A stretch of 39,000 nucleotides of DNA from Pseudomonadota bacterium (lineage in GTDB: Bacteria > Pseudomonadota > Gammaproteobacteria > Tethybacterales > Persebacteraceae). A program made the translations under genes and the position numbers. This document shows positions 15,504-23,858 of the stretch, piece after piece. Location of the stretch: contig JAHZKE010000043.1 in NCBI GenBank assembly GCA_022600535.1, positions 1-39,000 of the forward strand, given 5' to 3'. Numbering within the stretch: position 1 is the first letter of the stretch; each line of letters opens with the position of its first letter. The notes below the pieces were generated by a model. The model was not told where the DNA came from. It searched no databases and saw only the letters and a list, made by a program, of their open reading frames with translations.

Positions 15504-15533
15504 AGATTATCAACCTGTTTACATTAACAATAA

Positions 15534-16538
15534 TTACGATTTTTTGTTAATGGCTTGTGCCGCATCAATATTGTCTTGCCCGACATCGTTGCGGAATTGA
15601 TCCCAAACAGGGCTCATGGTTTCAACCCATTCTGATCTTTCAGCGGGATTTAAAGTGCGAATAGTGCCGCCAGCATCTAAAATTGATTGACGGCTTTTCT
15701 GATTGACCTGATAGGCTTCTTTGTTCCGTAAGGCAGTAACTTCGTTCAAAATGGTTAGGAATTGCTGACGTACCGCAGGGTCTAAACCATCTAACCATTC
15801 TACCGAAGCAACGACCAAGTAATCTAAAATGCCGTGGTTGGTTTCGGTAATGCCATCTTGTACTTCAAAGAATTTTTTGCCGTAGATGTTTGACCAAGTA
15901 TTTTCTTGTCCATCTACAACACCTTGTTGCAATGATCCATAAACTTCTGAAAATGCTAATTTCTGTGGTGACGCACCCAACGCTTCCATTTGTGCGACCA
16001 ACACATCCGAAGATTGCACACGGAATTTCAACCCTGCAGCATCTTTTGGTGAGACCAGCGGCACATCTGCCGAAAGTTGTTTCATACCATTGTGCCAAAA
16101 TACTAAGCCCTGCAAACCACGCTTACGCATACTATTTTTCATTGCTTGTCCATTTTCCGATGCTTGGAAGGCATCCACTGCTTCAATATTTTTGAACATA
16201 AAGGGTAGGTCAAAAATACGGAATTGCTTGGTGAATTTTTCAAATTTTGACAAGGAGGGTGCTGCCAGATGTACATCGCCGTTTAGCATTGCCTCTAACA
16301 CTTTATTATCATTGTAAAGTGAGGAGTTTGGATAGACCTCCATACATGCTTTGCCATTCATTTCATCATTGATACGACTTTCCAATAATGTTGCGGCAAT
16401 GCCTTTAGGGTGCTTGTCTGTGTTAGTAACATGACTGAACTTAATAACGGTTTCTCCAGCATCGCAAGCTGCCATTGCTGAAGGAGCGGTTAATAAAAGC
16501 ATACTGCTAAAAGCAGAGTATAGTAAGATTTTTTTCAT
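15534..16538 (-). CDS. dctP: TRAP transporter periplasmic solute-binding protein DctP
   Basis: A 334-residue secreted binding protein. The signal peptide has basic MKK, a hydrophobic core and AMA at about 21-23 before cleavage. The mature part has the DctP features KFSHVT, the carboxylate-binding Arg in GLKFRVQSSDVLVAQMEALGA, and VDGQENTWSNIYGKKFFEVQ. These match C4-dicarboxylate (malate/fumarate/succinate) receptors more than sialic acid or amino acid TRAP receptors. An AGAAGGA ribosome site precedes the ATG. First gene of the operon; its promoter carries a palindrome, and no regulator gene is linked. Confidence 0.93.
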   Translation of the reverse strand: MKKILLYSAFSSMLLLTAPSAMAACDAGETVIKFSHVTNTDKHPKGIAATLLESRINDEMNGKACMEVYPNSSLYNDNKVLEAMLNGDVHLAAPSLSKFEKFTKQFRIFDLPFMFKNIEAVDAFQASENGQAMKNSMRKRGLQGLVFWHNGMKQLSADVPLVSPKDAAGLKFRVQSSDVLVAQMEALGASPQKLAFSEVYGSLQQGVVDGQENTWSNIYGKKFFEVQDGITETNHGILDYLVVASVEWLDGLDPAVRQQFLTILNEVTALRNKEAYQVNQKSRQSILDAGGTIRTLNPAERSEWVETMSPVWDQFRNDVGQDNIDAAQAINKKS

Positions 16539-16579
16539 TTGGTTGTATTCCTTCTAAAATATTTTAAGTTATAAACTAC

Positions 16580-16602
16580 GTCTCATTATATATTAATGAG
16601 AC
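16580..16602 (-). promoter_or_regulatory. Palindromic operator overlapping the dctP -10 box
   Basis: GTCTCATTA (16580-16588), 5 bases, TAATGAGAC (16594-16602): perfect 9-bp arms about 42 bases before the dctP ATG. On the minus strand TATAAT (16585-16590) lies inside it. A weak -35, TTGTAA (16606-16611), is at 15-base spacing. A dimeric regulator bound here would block the promoter. Confidence 0.55.
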
Positions 16603-16742
16603 CAATTACAAGCATTTTACAATAGATTAGAGTGAATATCATGGGGATATTGCATTTTTCTAAAAAAAACCTGATTAATGGCTCAACAATTTCCCTCCGG
16701 TGGAGGAAAATTTAAATAACCCTAACTCTATTTTTAGGTCAC

Positions 16743-16774
16743 AACGGCATTAGCGAAAAAACGCTTAATGCCGT
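16743..16774. repeat. Hairpin after the secreted-protein gene
   Basis: ACGGCATTA-GCG and CGCTTAATGCCGT pair across an A6 loop with one bulged base. It lies just downstream of the minus-strand gene ending at 16783 and is probably its transcript end, although no T-run follows. Confidence 0.45.
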
Positions 16775-16782
16775 ATCAAAAA

Positions 16783-17178
16783 TTACATGCTTATATTTAG
16801 CATCGCTCCTTCACCAAGAGAGATAAACGGAGCGCGAAAACCTTCTTTAATGAAGTAATAAATTTGCTGCTCTTCGTCTAATACAACTTTATAACAACCC
16901 CAGTCGCTACCAAAGTTAGAACAATAACTGTTGTTTTCAACTTTCCATTGCCCTTCAGATGGTTTGGCATCGCCGTCTTTTATCCACAATGTTAACCCCG
17001 ATTCTGAAAAATACTGCAATGTTCTGCTCGCGTAATGTACGCCCGCGATACTTTTCCCGTTTAACAGAGATTTTATCTCCGCATCAGAAAGATTTTTTTC
17101 AGCTGCAACCGCCGGGGTAGCAACTAAAAGCAATGCAGTTAGTAAAGAAATTAAGTAAGTTTTGATTGTTGTTTTCAT
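16783..17178 (-). CDS. Small secreted protein of unknown function
   Basis: I do not recognise the family with confidence. The ATG at 17178 was chosen because a strong GGAGG ribosome site precedes it and it starts a good signal peptide (MKTTIKTYLISLLTALLLV, cleavage near AVAA, about 22-26). The mature part of about 105 residues contains LSDAEIKSLLNGKSIAG and GQWKVENNSYCSNFGSDWGCYKV, with two cysteines that could form a disulfide. The pattern recalls small periplasmic DUF995-like proteins, but this is only an impression. It stands alone between dctP and the PNT-family gene, all on the minus strand. Confidence 0.7.
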   Translation of the reverse strand: MKTTIKTYLISLLTALLLVATPAVAAEKNLSDAEIKSLLNGKSIAGVHYASRTLQYFSESGLTLWIKDGDAKPSEGQWKVENNSYCSNFGSDWGCYKVVLDEEQQIYYFIKEGFRAPFISLGEGAMLNISM

Positions 17179-17295
17179 AAGATATGCCTCCAAATTGTTG
17201 GTTTTAATCGTGTCATTGTATAACAAGTTATTGATTTTATTTTTAATAAAATCATCGCAAAGTGCTATTTTAATAATGACTTTTCCAATTATTTT

Positions 17296-18444
17296 TTACT
17301 GAATGAGTGGAGGATAAGGGTAATCTGGCGCACGGTTTTGAAACGACAAAATAGAGGAATCCTTAATTATGCCGGCATCAATACTAACGGCTCGGCGAAT
17401 AGTTTCATTTTGCTGCCAACTGTCAAAGCCCGCCAGTATAGTCGGTAAATATACTACAAGAGCAGCAGAAATTGAACGTGTGGCGCTTTCCCAAAGATAA
17501 CTCGGTGTATGGTCTACCGCATAGTAATCTATGGTTTCATATTTAAACATGGGTTCCTTAAAGGTCGTTGGTTTGGCAAAAAAGAAACCCATCCCTTCAT
17601 CGCAACTAACATCAATAATTAAACTGTTGGGCTTGAGGCATGAAACTTCCGCTTCTGTCACAAAGTGGGTAGGGCTTTCTGGTTCTTGAAAAGTTCCGTT
17701 TATAATAATATCCGCTTCACTGATGAGATCATTCAATGGTCGCTTCGTTCCGTCGTGTTCCACCACCAACATGCGCGCCTCCCCGGCATCGCCCTCTTGA
17801 ATGCGGGCATAATGACAATCCAGCACTTCTTCACGTACCTCGTGGTCGGGGCGTTGAATGCAGATTGTAATATCTCTAAACCCATGCGCTTTAAGAGCGT
17901 ATATCGCCCCACGACTAACGGCACCAAAACTAAAAATAATAGATTTACGCTGATCGCCATAATGCCCATCAATACCTTTAAGTTGTAGGGCATGCAATAC
18001 CGCACAATAGCCAGCCATTTCGTTGTTTTTATAAAACGTATGGCGACCAATTTGACCTTGCGGCGTCCAAACAAACATTTCCTCAAAAGCGATAAGTGTC
18101 AGCTTATTATCAATCGCTGCTTGCGTGATATCGCGTTGCTGCACACAATGCACATAGCCCCAAAGCGTTCCACCTGTGCGCAGGTCTTGTAAATCAGATA
18201 ATACCGGCTTGGTAACGATAACGGAGCCAATATCAGCCAATAATTCGTGACGCGGGGCAATGCCACCAGTCTGTGCGGCAATTTCTGCGTCTGCGATACC
18301 AAATGGTGCTCCGTAGCCCTCTTCAAAAACCAGCTGCCGCCGAAATTTTTCAGACAGACGAGATAAATGCTTAGGATGAATTGGAACACGTTGTTCATCT
18401 TCTTTTTTGGAAGTCCCAATGACTCCAAATGTTAATTCGTTCAT
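17296..18444 (-). CDS. Alanine dehydrogenase/PNT-family enzyme, N5-(carboxyethyl)ornithine synthase-like
   Basis: A 382-residue protein of the alanine dehydrogenase/transhydrogenase N-terminal superfamily. RVPIHPKHL (19-27) and FEEGYG (40-45) are the N-terminal family motifs. GRHTFYKNNEMAG (133-145) and YYAVDHTPSYLWESATRSIS resemble N5-(carboxyethyl)ornithine synthase, which reductively joins pyruvate to the ornithine or lysine side chain using NADPH. The Rossmann loop is FSFGAVSRGA (171-180). It is longer than the known CEO synthase (about 310 residues). Alternatives are another opine-type dehydrogenase or an alanine-dehydrogenase paralogue. It has its own upstream gap and no obvious partner. 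Confidence 0.65.
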   Translation of the reverse strand: MNELTFGVIGTSKKEDEQRVPIHPKHLSRLSEKFRRQLVFEEGYGAPFGIADAEIAAQTGGIAPRHELLADIGSVIVTKPVLSDLQDLRTGGTLWGYVHCVQQRDITQAAIDNKLTLIAFEEMFVWTPQGQIGRHTFYKNNEMAGYCAVLHALQLKGIDGHYGDQRKSIIFSFGAVSRGAIYALKAHGFRDITICIQRPDHEVREEVLDCHYARIQEGDAGEARMLVVEHDGTKRPLNDLISEADIIINGTFQEPESPTHFVTEAEVSCLKPNSLIIDVSCDEGMGFFFAKPTTFKEPMFKYETIDYYAVDHTPSYLWESATRSISAALVVYLPTILAGFDSWQQNETIRRAVSIDAGIIKDSSILSFQNRAPDYPYPPLIQ

Positions 18445-18795
18445 ATTGTTTGTAGCTTAGTGGATCGTTTTAATTATTGGTGGCATTTTTCTAAGGATAA
18501 ATATCAAACAGAATCGATTGATGTACTATACAGCTGACATTCGGTATAAAGCAATGCACAATAAAGTTCTGCCCAACCCATCTTGGGCAATTGTGACTAG
18601 TTTCTAACGCCAGCTCTGTTTTTATAATAAGAATATAAAGATACTAAGCTGTTTCATTATAACAAAATGCTATGCAAAAGCAGGTATAAATTGTAACTTC
18701 CAGTCGTTATCCTCTGTAACAAGAACCAAATAAAAGGTGCGGATAATTCTCTTTAGACAATATTTCTTAAAGCAGAAAAAAGCAAAAAGAGGTAT
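18445..18795. other. 351-base intergenic region
   Basis: No gene is visible. It holds the upstream region of the PNT-family gene and the downstream end of the lipid operon. The one clear structure is a small inverted repeat, GCCCAA (18571-18576) and TTGGGC (18583-18588), with a 6-base loop. No convincing promoter or T-run terminator could be read. Confidence 0.5.
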
Positions 18796-19545
18796 TTATT
18801 TTTTCATTTTTTTCGTGAGAAAAAATTTTAAGCGATAAGGCAATAGCGATAATAATTTTAAAATCAAAGTTAATTTCTTAGGGAAATGAATTTCATACGC
18901 CTCTTTCCCTAACCCCTCAATGATAGTACGCGCCGCTTGTTGCGGTGTTGTAATCAGCGGCATTTCAAATGTATTTTTTTCTGTGAGCGGTGTATGCACA
19001 AAGCCCGGGCTAATTAGTTTTACATCAATATAGTCGGGGGTTTCTGCATATAAGCTTTCGGCAAAATTTGCAAGTGCTGCTTTCGTTGCGCTATAGGGTT
19101 GCCCATTGGGTAACCCCGTGTAGCCGGCAACACTTCCGCATAAGACAATTTGCCCTGCTTGTTGTTTTTCAAATATCGGCAAAATACCATGCGTTACATA
19201 AAAGGCGCCTTTAATATTTACATCCACCATTTTAGAAGCAAATGCTAACTCCATATTGGCGATTGAGGCGGGTTGATAAAGTGCCGGCAGGTAAAGCACG
19301 CAATCCAAATGACCCGTTTGTTGCGCGATTTTTTCGCAGACCTCTTTTACGTCGTTGGACTTTGCAACATCCAGCGGATAAACCAAATGCCCGTCGCCTA
19401 ATTCTTGTTGTAAGGTTTGCAATGCTTCTTCGCGCCGTGCCGATAATATTAACTGCGCTCCCAAACCCGCCAACGCAACGGCAAGCGCGCGACCAATGCC
19501 ACTACTCGCGCCGATAATCCAAATTGTTTTATTGTTAAAAGTCAT
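18796..19545 (-). CDS. Short-chain dehydrogenase/reductase of the CFA lipid operon
   Basis: A 249-residue classical SDR with cofactor loop GASSGIG (12-18), catalytic Ser139 (LCGSVAG), Tyr152 and Lys156 (YSATK), and Asn111. The usual NNAG motif is replaced by LPALYQP. The C-terminal tail is basic and hydrophobic (LTLILKLLSLLPYRLKFF), suggesting membrane contact. It is the last gene of a minus-strand operon; its ATG overlaps the DUF3833 stop (ATGA). SDRs of this kind recur with DUF3833, DUF1365 and CFA synthase, presumably acting on a modified lipid or ketone intermediate; the substrate is unknown. Confidence 0.85.
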   Translation of the reverse strand: MTFNNKTIWIIGASSGIGRALAVALAGLGAQLILSARREEALQTLQQELGDGHLVYPLDVAKSNDVKEVCEKIAQQTGHLDCVLYLPALYQPASIANMELAFASKMVDVNIKGAFYVTHGILPIFEKQQAGQIVLCGSVAGYTGLPNGQPYSATKAALANFAESLYAETPDYIDVKLISPGFVHTPLTEKNTFEMPLITTPQQAARTIIEGLGKEAYEIHFPKKLTLILKLLSLLPYRLKFFLTKKMKK

Positions 19546-20081
19546 CCACTTTGTTTCTGCATAAATAAAGTAAGCTCGGCTACGGTAATACCAAATTTTT
19601 TCAAATAAGAACGATTAATCAGCACATCGTCATTCATCTGCCACATCCAGTCATCCAGCGTTAATCGGTAAGTTTTACCATCAACGGGTATATCCATCAC
19701 ATACGACCAATTCACGCTGCTTCCTTCCGCTCTTCCTGTCGCTTTTCCGATGATATCGCCGGCGCTTCCTTCATACGTTCCATTTTCATTTTTAGTAATT
19801 GTCCAGACACGTTTTTGTATTTTTCCATCATAGTAATTAAAGCTTTCTTCTAACCTGCCGGCATTCCCCTCCCAAGAGCCGACCATCTCAACATCAAAGC
19901 GCGTAACGACACGCCCGCGCCAATCCTGCACTAATCCCCATGCTTTAATCGGCCCATTAAAGTAATTTTGAATATCCGCCTTCGGCGTTGTTCCTTTGTA
20001 GTAATCTAATTTGTTTGCACATCCGCTAAGCATTATGAGAGCTCCTGTTAATAGTGTGAGTAATTTGAATTGTTTTGTCAT
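19542..20081 (-). CDS. DUF3833 lipoprotein
   Basis: A 179-residue lipoprotein with signal peptide and lipobox LSGC (Cys21). The body matches DUF3833: YYKGTTP, YFNGPIKAWGLVQDWRGRVVTRF, SFNYYDGKIQKRVW, DDWMWQMNDDVLINRSYLKKFGI. An AAGGA ribosome site lies before the ATG. Its start lies 56 bases inside the upstream MFS gene, an unusually long overlap. Function is unknown; members occur in operons with CFA synthase and may handle lipids at the membrane. Confidence 0.88.
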   Translation of the reverse strand: MTKQFKLLTLLTGALIMLSGCANKLDYYKGTTPKADIQNYFNGPIKAWGLVQDWRGRVVTRFDVEMVGSWEGNAGRLEESFNYYDGKIQKRVWTITKNENGTYEGSAGDIIGKATGRAEGSSVNWSYVMDIPVDGKTYRLTLDDWMWQMNDDVLINRSYLKKFGITVAELTLFMQKQSG

Positions 20082-21333
20082 TGATAATCCTTGATAAAAG
20101 ATAAATTGAGATGAGTTTAATCAAGCAAGGAATTGCCGCATAAGAAATGCTCAACGCTTGCAAAGAGTGCTCTGTATTTTGCGCGGCGGGCGTGAACTCT
20201 GCGCCTTCTAAAAATAAAAAGGAGAGGGCAGCGGCAAGTGCTAATGCTAGCTTTGCTAAGAAGGCAAGAATACCATAATGAAAGGCGGCGTGCTCTTGTT
20301 TTTGTTGCGCGTGTATGTGGTCGGCTAATATGGAAGCGGGCAGCACCAACTCGGCACCGAAAGCAATGCCAGACATTAGACAGATGATGAGATATTGCGC
20401 CAGCGCTCCTTCGCCTAAAAAATACGCCCAAATAAAGCTCACAATGGCTAATGCCATCGCACTTAACCATGTTTTATATTTACCCACCTTTTTACTCAAC
20501 TGCTGCCATATTGGGATGCCAACGGCTGCCGATAAAAAATAGACAAGCAAAAATAAACCTGTGTAATTTTCTAAATTCAATTTATCGCGGATAAAAAATA
20601 AAACAAGAACCGCAGGAATGCTGGAAGCCAACATGCTGACGCCATAGACAACAAAAAAATGCTTGCTGTGGCGAGAGAGTGTGTGAAAACTTTGGCGGGC
20701 GAATGGTTGCACCGGGCGCGGTTGATTGAGAAAACTATATTTTTTTTGCCACCACAAAAACACCACTGCACAAGGAAACAAAATAACCGCCAGTAAAAAA
20801 CTTAGCTGTCCAAAAGCTTCTGCTTTAGACATTTCGTTTTGCAACACACTGGGGAGAATAACCGCCAAAATAAGCCCCAACAAACCAAATGCTTCTCTAT
20901 AGCCGGCAATGGTTGTTTTTTCATTTTCATCCTGCCGCCAAATGCCGCCCAGTGTGTTTAAGTTAATAGTTAATACGCTAAATGCGGTTGTTGCGATAAG
21001 AACGCAAACGGCAAACCACAGCAAGTAAGAATAAACAAAGGGGTTAAACAATAAAGCAAAGCTCGCGGCTAATATCACTGCGGCGACAAGCATAATGCGA
21101 GGGCGGTGTTTGCAATATTGATCACTCCAATAACCAATGAGGGGGTCTTGTATGGCATCAATACAACGCAACGCAAGCAAGACGAAGCCCAAACTCGCCA
21201 GCGAAATTCCAAATTCAGTCGCATAAAAATCCGGCGCATGCAGATACAGCGGAATACCGGCAAAAGCCAATGGCATGGCAAGCATTCCATAAGCGACTAA
21301 CTCTTTTTTACCAATCGGGTTATTTGCTGTCAT
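20026..21333 (-). CDS. MFS transporter, GPH/MFS_2-like, of the lipid operon
   Basis: A 435-residue carrier with about 12 hydrophobic segments. ALRCIDAIQDPLIGYWSDQYCKHRPRI matches the cytoplasmic loop of glycoside-pentoside-hexuronide:cation symporters (MFS_2), a group that also contains lipid carriers. The start at 21333 has GGGTGG as a possible ribosome site; a GTG at 21342 would add three residues. It begins 14 bases inside the chalcone isomerase-like gene and ends 56 bases inside the DUF3833 gene. In this context it is more likely to move a lipid or lipid precursor than a sugar; this is inference. Confidence 0.85.
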   Translation of the reverse strand: MTANNPIGKKELVAYGMLAMPLAFAGIPLYLHAPDFYATEFGISLASLGFVLLALRCIDAIQDPLIGYWSDQYCKHRPRIMLVAAVILAASFALLFNPFVYSYLLWFAVCVLIATTAFSVLTINLNTLGGIWRQDENEKTTIAGYREAFGLLGLILAVILPSVLQNEMSKAEAFGQLSFLLAVILFPCAVVFLWWQKKYSFLNQPRPVQPFARQSFHTLSRHSKHFFVVYGVSMLASSIPAVLVLFFIRDKLNLENYTGLFLLVYFLSAAVGIPIWQQLSKKVGKYKTWLSAMALAIVSFIWAYFLGEGALAQYLIICLMSGIAFGAELVLPASILADHIHAQQKQEHAAFHYGILAFLAKLALALAAALSFLFLEGAEFTPAAQNTEHSLQALSISYAAIPCLIKLISIYLLSRIINDKTIQITHTINRSSHNA

Positions 21334-21832
21334 TAGAGCCACCCAGTAATTGTTGGCGCAGTGCCGGCACGCTTGTATTTTTATTTAACCAAATACCAAA
21401 AAACCATTGTCCAAATTCGGCGTCATTGATGGTGCCCACTTCTTTTTCATCCGCATAAAAAACGGTTGCCTGATTCGGCTGATAAATTCCAGTCAGTGAG
21501 CTGCCTGCTTCTACATCCGGAAAAATAGCACGCATTTGCAAATACCAATCCGCCAGCTTGGCTTCATCGCTAAAGCCCAATTTGCGGATTTCTTCTACCG
21601 AACGGTCGGCGATTTTTTCTCCCTCTAAATCTATCTTATAGTTAAGGGTTAAGAAAAATGGCTTGTCAAATGAAAACGCCCCCGCCGCATGAAGGCTGAT
21701 GTCATAGATATGCCAAATAAAGTAAGATAATTTGCCCGCCCCAATTTGCTGCGCATCGGGGATAAAATTTTTTGCATGTACTAACCCAGAAAAAAATACA
21801 GCCAGCAACGCAACTATAATTAATTTAGGCAT
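21320..21832 (-). CDS. Chalcone isomerase-like periplasmic protein
   Basis: A 170-residue protein with signal peptide MPKLIIVALLAVFFSGLVHA and the chalcone isomerase-like (Chalcone_3) pattern: GAGKLSYFIWHIYDISLHA, FLTLNYKIDLEGEKIADRSVEEI, and the closing FGQWFFGIWLNKNTSVPALRQQLLG. Bacterial members lack the plant isomerase role, and fatty-acid binding is the likely activity of the fold. The ATG at 21832 is the third codon of an open frame starting with TTG; it overlaps the CFA synthase stop by 8 bases, and MFS overlaps its own end. Confidence 0.85.
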   Translation of the reverse strand: MPKLIIVALLAVFFSGLVHAKNFIPDAQQIGAGKLSYFIWHIYDISLHAAGAFSFDKPFFLTLNYKIDLEGEKIADRSVEEIRKLGFSDEAKLADWYLQMRAIFPDVEAGSSLTGIYQPNQATVFYADEKEVGTINDAEFGQWFFGIWLNKNTSVPALRQQLLGGSNDSK

Positions 21833-22982
21833 GCACAAGTTCAGCTTGAATTACATTGGTTCTGCCAACGGTAAAACTTGCGATACATGTTGATAAATAA
21901 AAGCGCCAAATACGGATAAATTTATCATCAAATCCCATCGCTTGTACCTTCGGCAGGTTCGCTTCAAAAGCAGTCAACCAATGCTCCAATGTGCGCGCAT
22001 AATCTTTACCAAAATCAAAACTATCTACAATTTTCAAATCCGCCTTAGTGGCAGCGGCTTTAAATTTTTCCGCCGAAGGTAACATCCCTCCGGGGAAAAT
22101 AAAAGTACGAATCATGTCTCCGGTTTTTCTATAGCGGTCAAAATATTGCCCGTCAATTGTAATCGTTTGTACAACGGCTTTTCCTTTTTCTTTTAACAGC
22201 GATTTCATTTTATCAAAATAGACAGGCCAGAATTCCTCCCCCACCGCTTCAAACATCTCTATAGACACAATACTGTCATATTTTCCATTTTGTTTGCGAT
22301 AGTCCTCTAAAGCTAAGTGTGCTTTTTTGTTCAGCCGCCTCTTGGCAAAATTATATTGCGCGTTTGATATTGTTATCCCTTTGATATTCATATCGTGTTT
22401 TTCGGTCGCTCTATCGGCAAACCCACCCCAACCACAACCCACTTCAAGCAAGTTTCCCGCAGGCGTATTTAACCTGTCAATAATTCGGTCATATTTATTA
22501 TGCTGTGCTTGCAGCAACGATTCATTCTCGTTTTTAAATATTGCCGCCGAATAGGTCATTGTTGAATCTAACCAGAGAGAATAAAAATCATTTCCTAAAT
22601 CGTAGTGCGCGTGGATATTACGTTGACTGCCTTTAATTGTATTTGACTGCAAATAATACATGACTTGTGAAATCCAGCCGGCGATTGAGCTGCCATAAAT
22701 ATATTGATCAAACAGATGTGCATTTTTTAGTGCCAAGGTACATAAATTTGCTAAATTGTCTGTTTCAAACAATCCATCACGGTAACTTTCGGCAAAGCCG
22801 ACATCGCCTTTGGCAATGATATTGGTAACGACATTCCAGTTTTTAATAGAAATCGTTGCTTGTATTTCAGCGGAACCAAAGAAAGTATGTGTCTTTGCAT
22901 CCGGCATGACTAAGGTGAGTGTGCCGTGTTCAATTTTTTCTAGTGTTTTTAAAAAATTACTTATAATATATTGTTTAAACAT
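21825..22982 (-). CDS. Cyclopropane-fatty-acyl-phospholipid synthase family methyltransferase
   Basis: A 385-residue SAM-dependent enzyme. It has the CFA signatures HYDLGNDFYSLWLDSTMTYS (126-145), SAM loop EVGCGWGG (180-187), SIEMFEAVGEEFWPVYF, FIFPGGMLPS and HWLTAFEAN. CFA synthases add a methylene or methyl group to unsaturated acyl chains of membrane phospholipids. Paralogues in operons like this one may make other modified acyl chains, so the product could differ from a cyclopropane ring. The gap to the DUF1365 gene is 51 bases. Confidence 0.93.
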   Translation of the reverse strand: MFKQYIISNFLKTLEKIEHGTLTLVMPDAKTHTFFGSAEIQATISIKNWNVVTNIIAKGDVGFAESYRDGLFETDNLANLCTLALKNAHLFDQYIYGSSIAGWISQVMYYLQSNTIKGSQRNIHAHYDLGNDFYSLWLDSTMTYSAAIFKNENESLLQAQHNKYDRIIDRLNTPAGNLLEVGCGWGGFADRATEKHDMNIKGITISNAQYNFAKRRLNKKAHLALEDYRKQNGKYDSIVSIEMFEAVGEEFWPVYFDKMKSLLKEKGKAVVQTITIDGQYFDRYRKTGDMIRTFIFPGGMLPSAEKFKAAATKADLKIVDSFDFGKDYARTLEHWLTAFEANLPKVQAMGFDDKFIRIWRFYLSTCIASFTVGRTNVIQAELVHA

Positions 22983-23033
22983 TTATTTGCCTAACTTTTT
23001 TATTGAGACATTCCATTATAACACCTGCATCCC

Positions 23034-23858
23034 CTATTGCTTGTCAATTACATCTTCATTATCGGATTGGCTCAACTTTTGTGCAATTTGCTTAGGTTTT
23101 GCAATATAGCGCACTCCTTTTGCCACTAATTTCAGTGCCTGCCAATGAATTAAAAGAATGGTTTTTACAGTAACGAGAGGATGCTTTAAAAATGCTTTTC
23201 GCAACGATGAGGGAGTCAGCGGCGTTAACTCACCAATCAGTGATGTTATCAGTTGCTTCTTGCCCGCTTCATTATAAAAATCAATCCCTATGTCAAGTTT
23301 GTCTTTTTTTATTGAAAAACGGAATTTATAACTGCCCTCCCGTTTTAGAAATGGCGAGACATGAAATAATTTTTTCGCCGTAATCCAATCTTCATTGTTA
23401 ATGATTCGTCCCGCTTCATGCGCGCATAAATAACTGTGCGTTTCTCCAAAAGTATTATTCACTTCACACAACACCGCCCGCAAATTGCTTTCTTTATCCA
23501 GACATAACCATATACTAATCGGGTTGAAAACATATCCCAACACTCTAGGCATACTGATTAAAATAATTTCATTGCTTATTTCATTTAATGAATTTTCGCA
23601 TAAGATATTTCTAATCCATTGTTCGCTCATACCACGATTTTCGCGATTCTCGCAATTTCCATCGTGCCCGCTATGATCTTTTTCATAAAAACTCAACACA
23701 CCAAATTTATTGACCGCAAGCGCGTTGAAGGTTTCTGCCGAATAAAGTTTTGACAGCGGCAGTGCTAAATAATAAACGCCATACGTGAACCCGTTCACCT
23801 GCGGAAATAAACGTTTGTGCATTACCTTCGCGGTAAAAATTTGCGGGATTATTTCCAT
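23034..23858 (-). CDS. DUF1365 protein
   Basis: A 274-residue protein matching DUF1365: HKRLFPQVNGFTYGVYYLALPL near the N-terminus, MPRVLGYVFNPIS (103-115), EVNNTFGE (132-139), and KLFHVSPFLKREGSYKFRF. An uncommon Asn/Arg/Glu-rich stretch (NCENRENRG, about 68-76) sits in a loop. The family is nearly always next to CFA synthase and an FAD oxidoreductase, as here, but its activity is unproven. It overlaps the FAD gene by 10 bases. Confidence 0.9.
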   Translation of the reverse strand: MEIIPQIFTAKVMHKRLFPQVNGFTYGVYYLALPLSKLYSAETFNALAVNKFGVLSFYEKDHSGHDGNCENRENRGMSEQWIRNILCENSLNEISNEIILISMPRVLGYVFNPISIWLCLDKESNLRAVLCEVNNTFGETHSYLCAHEAGRIINNEDWITAKKLFHVSPFLKREGSYKFRFSIKKDKLDIGIDFYNEAGKKQLITSLIGELTPLTPSSLRKAFLKHPLVTVKTILLIHWQALKLVAKGVRYIAKPKQIAQKLSQSDNEDVIDKQ

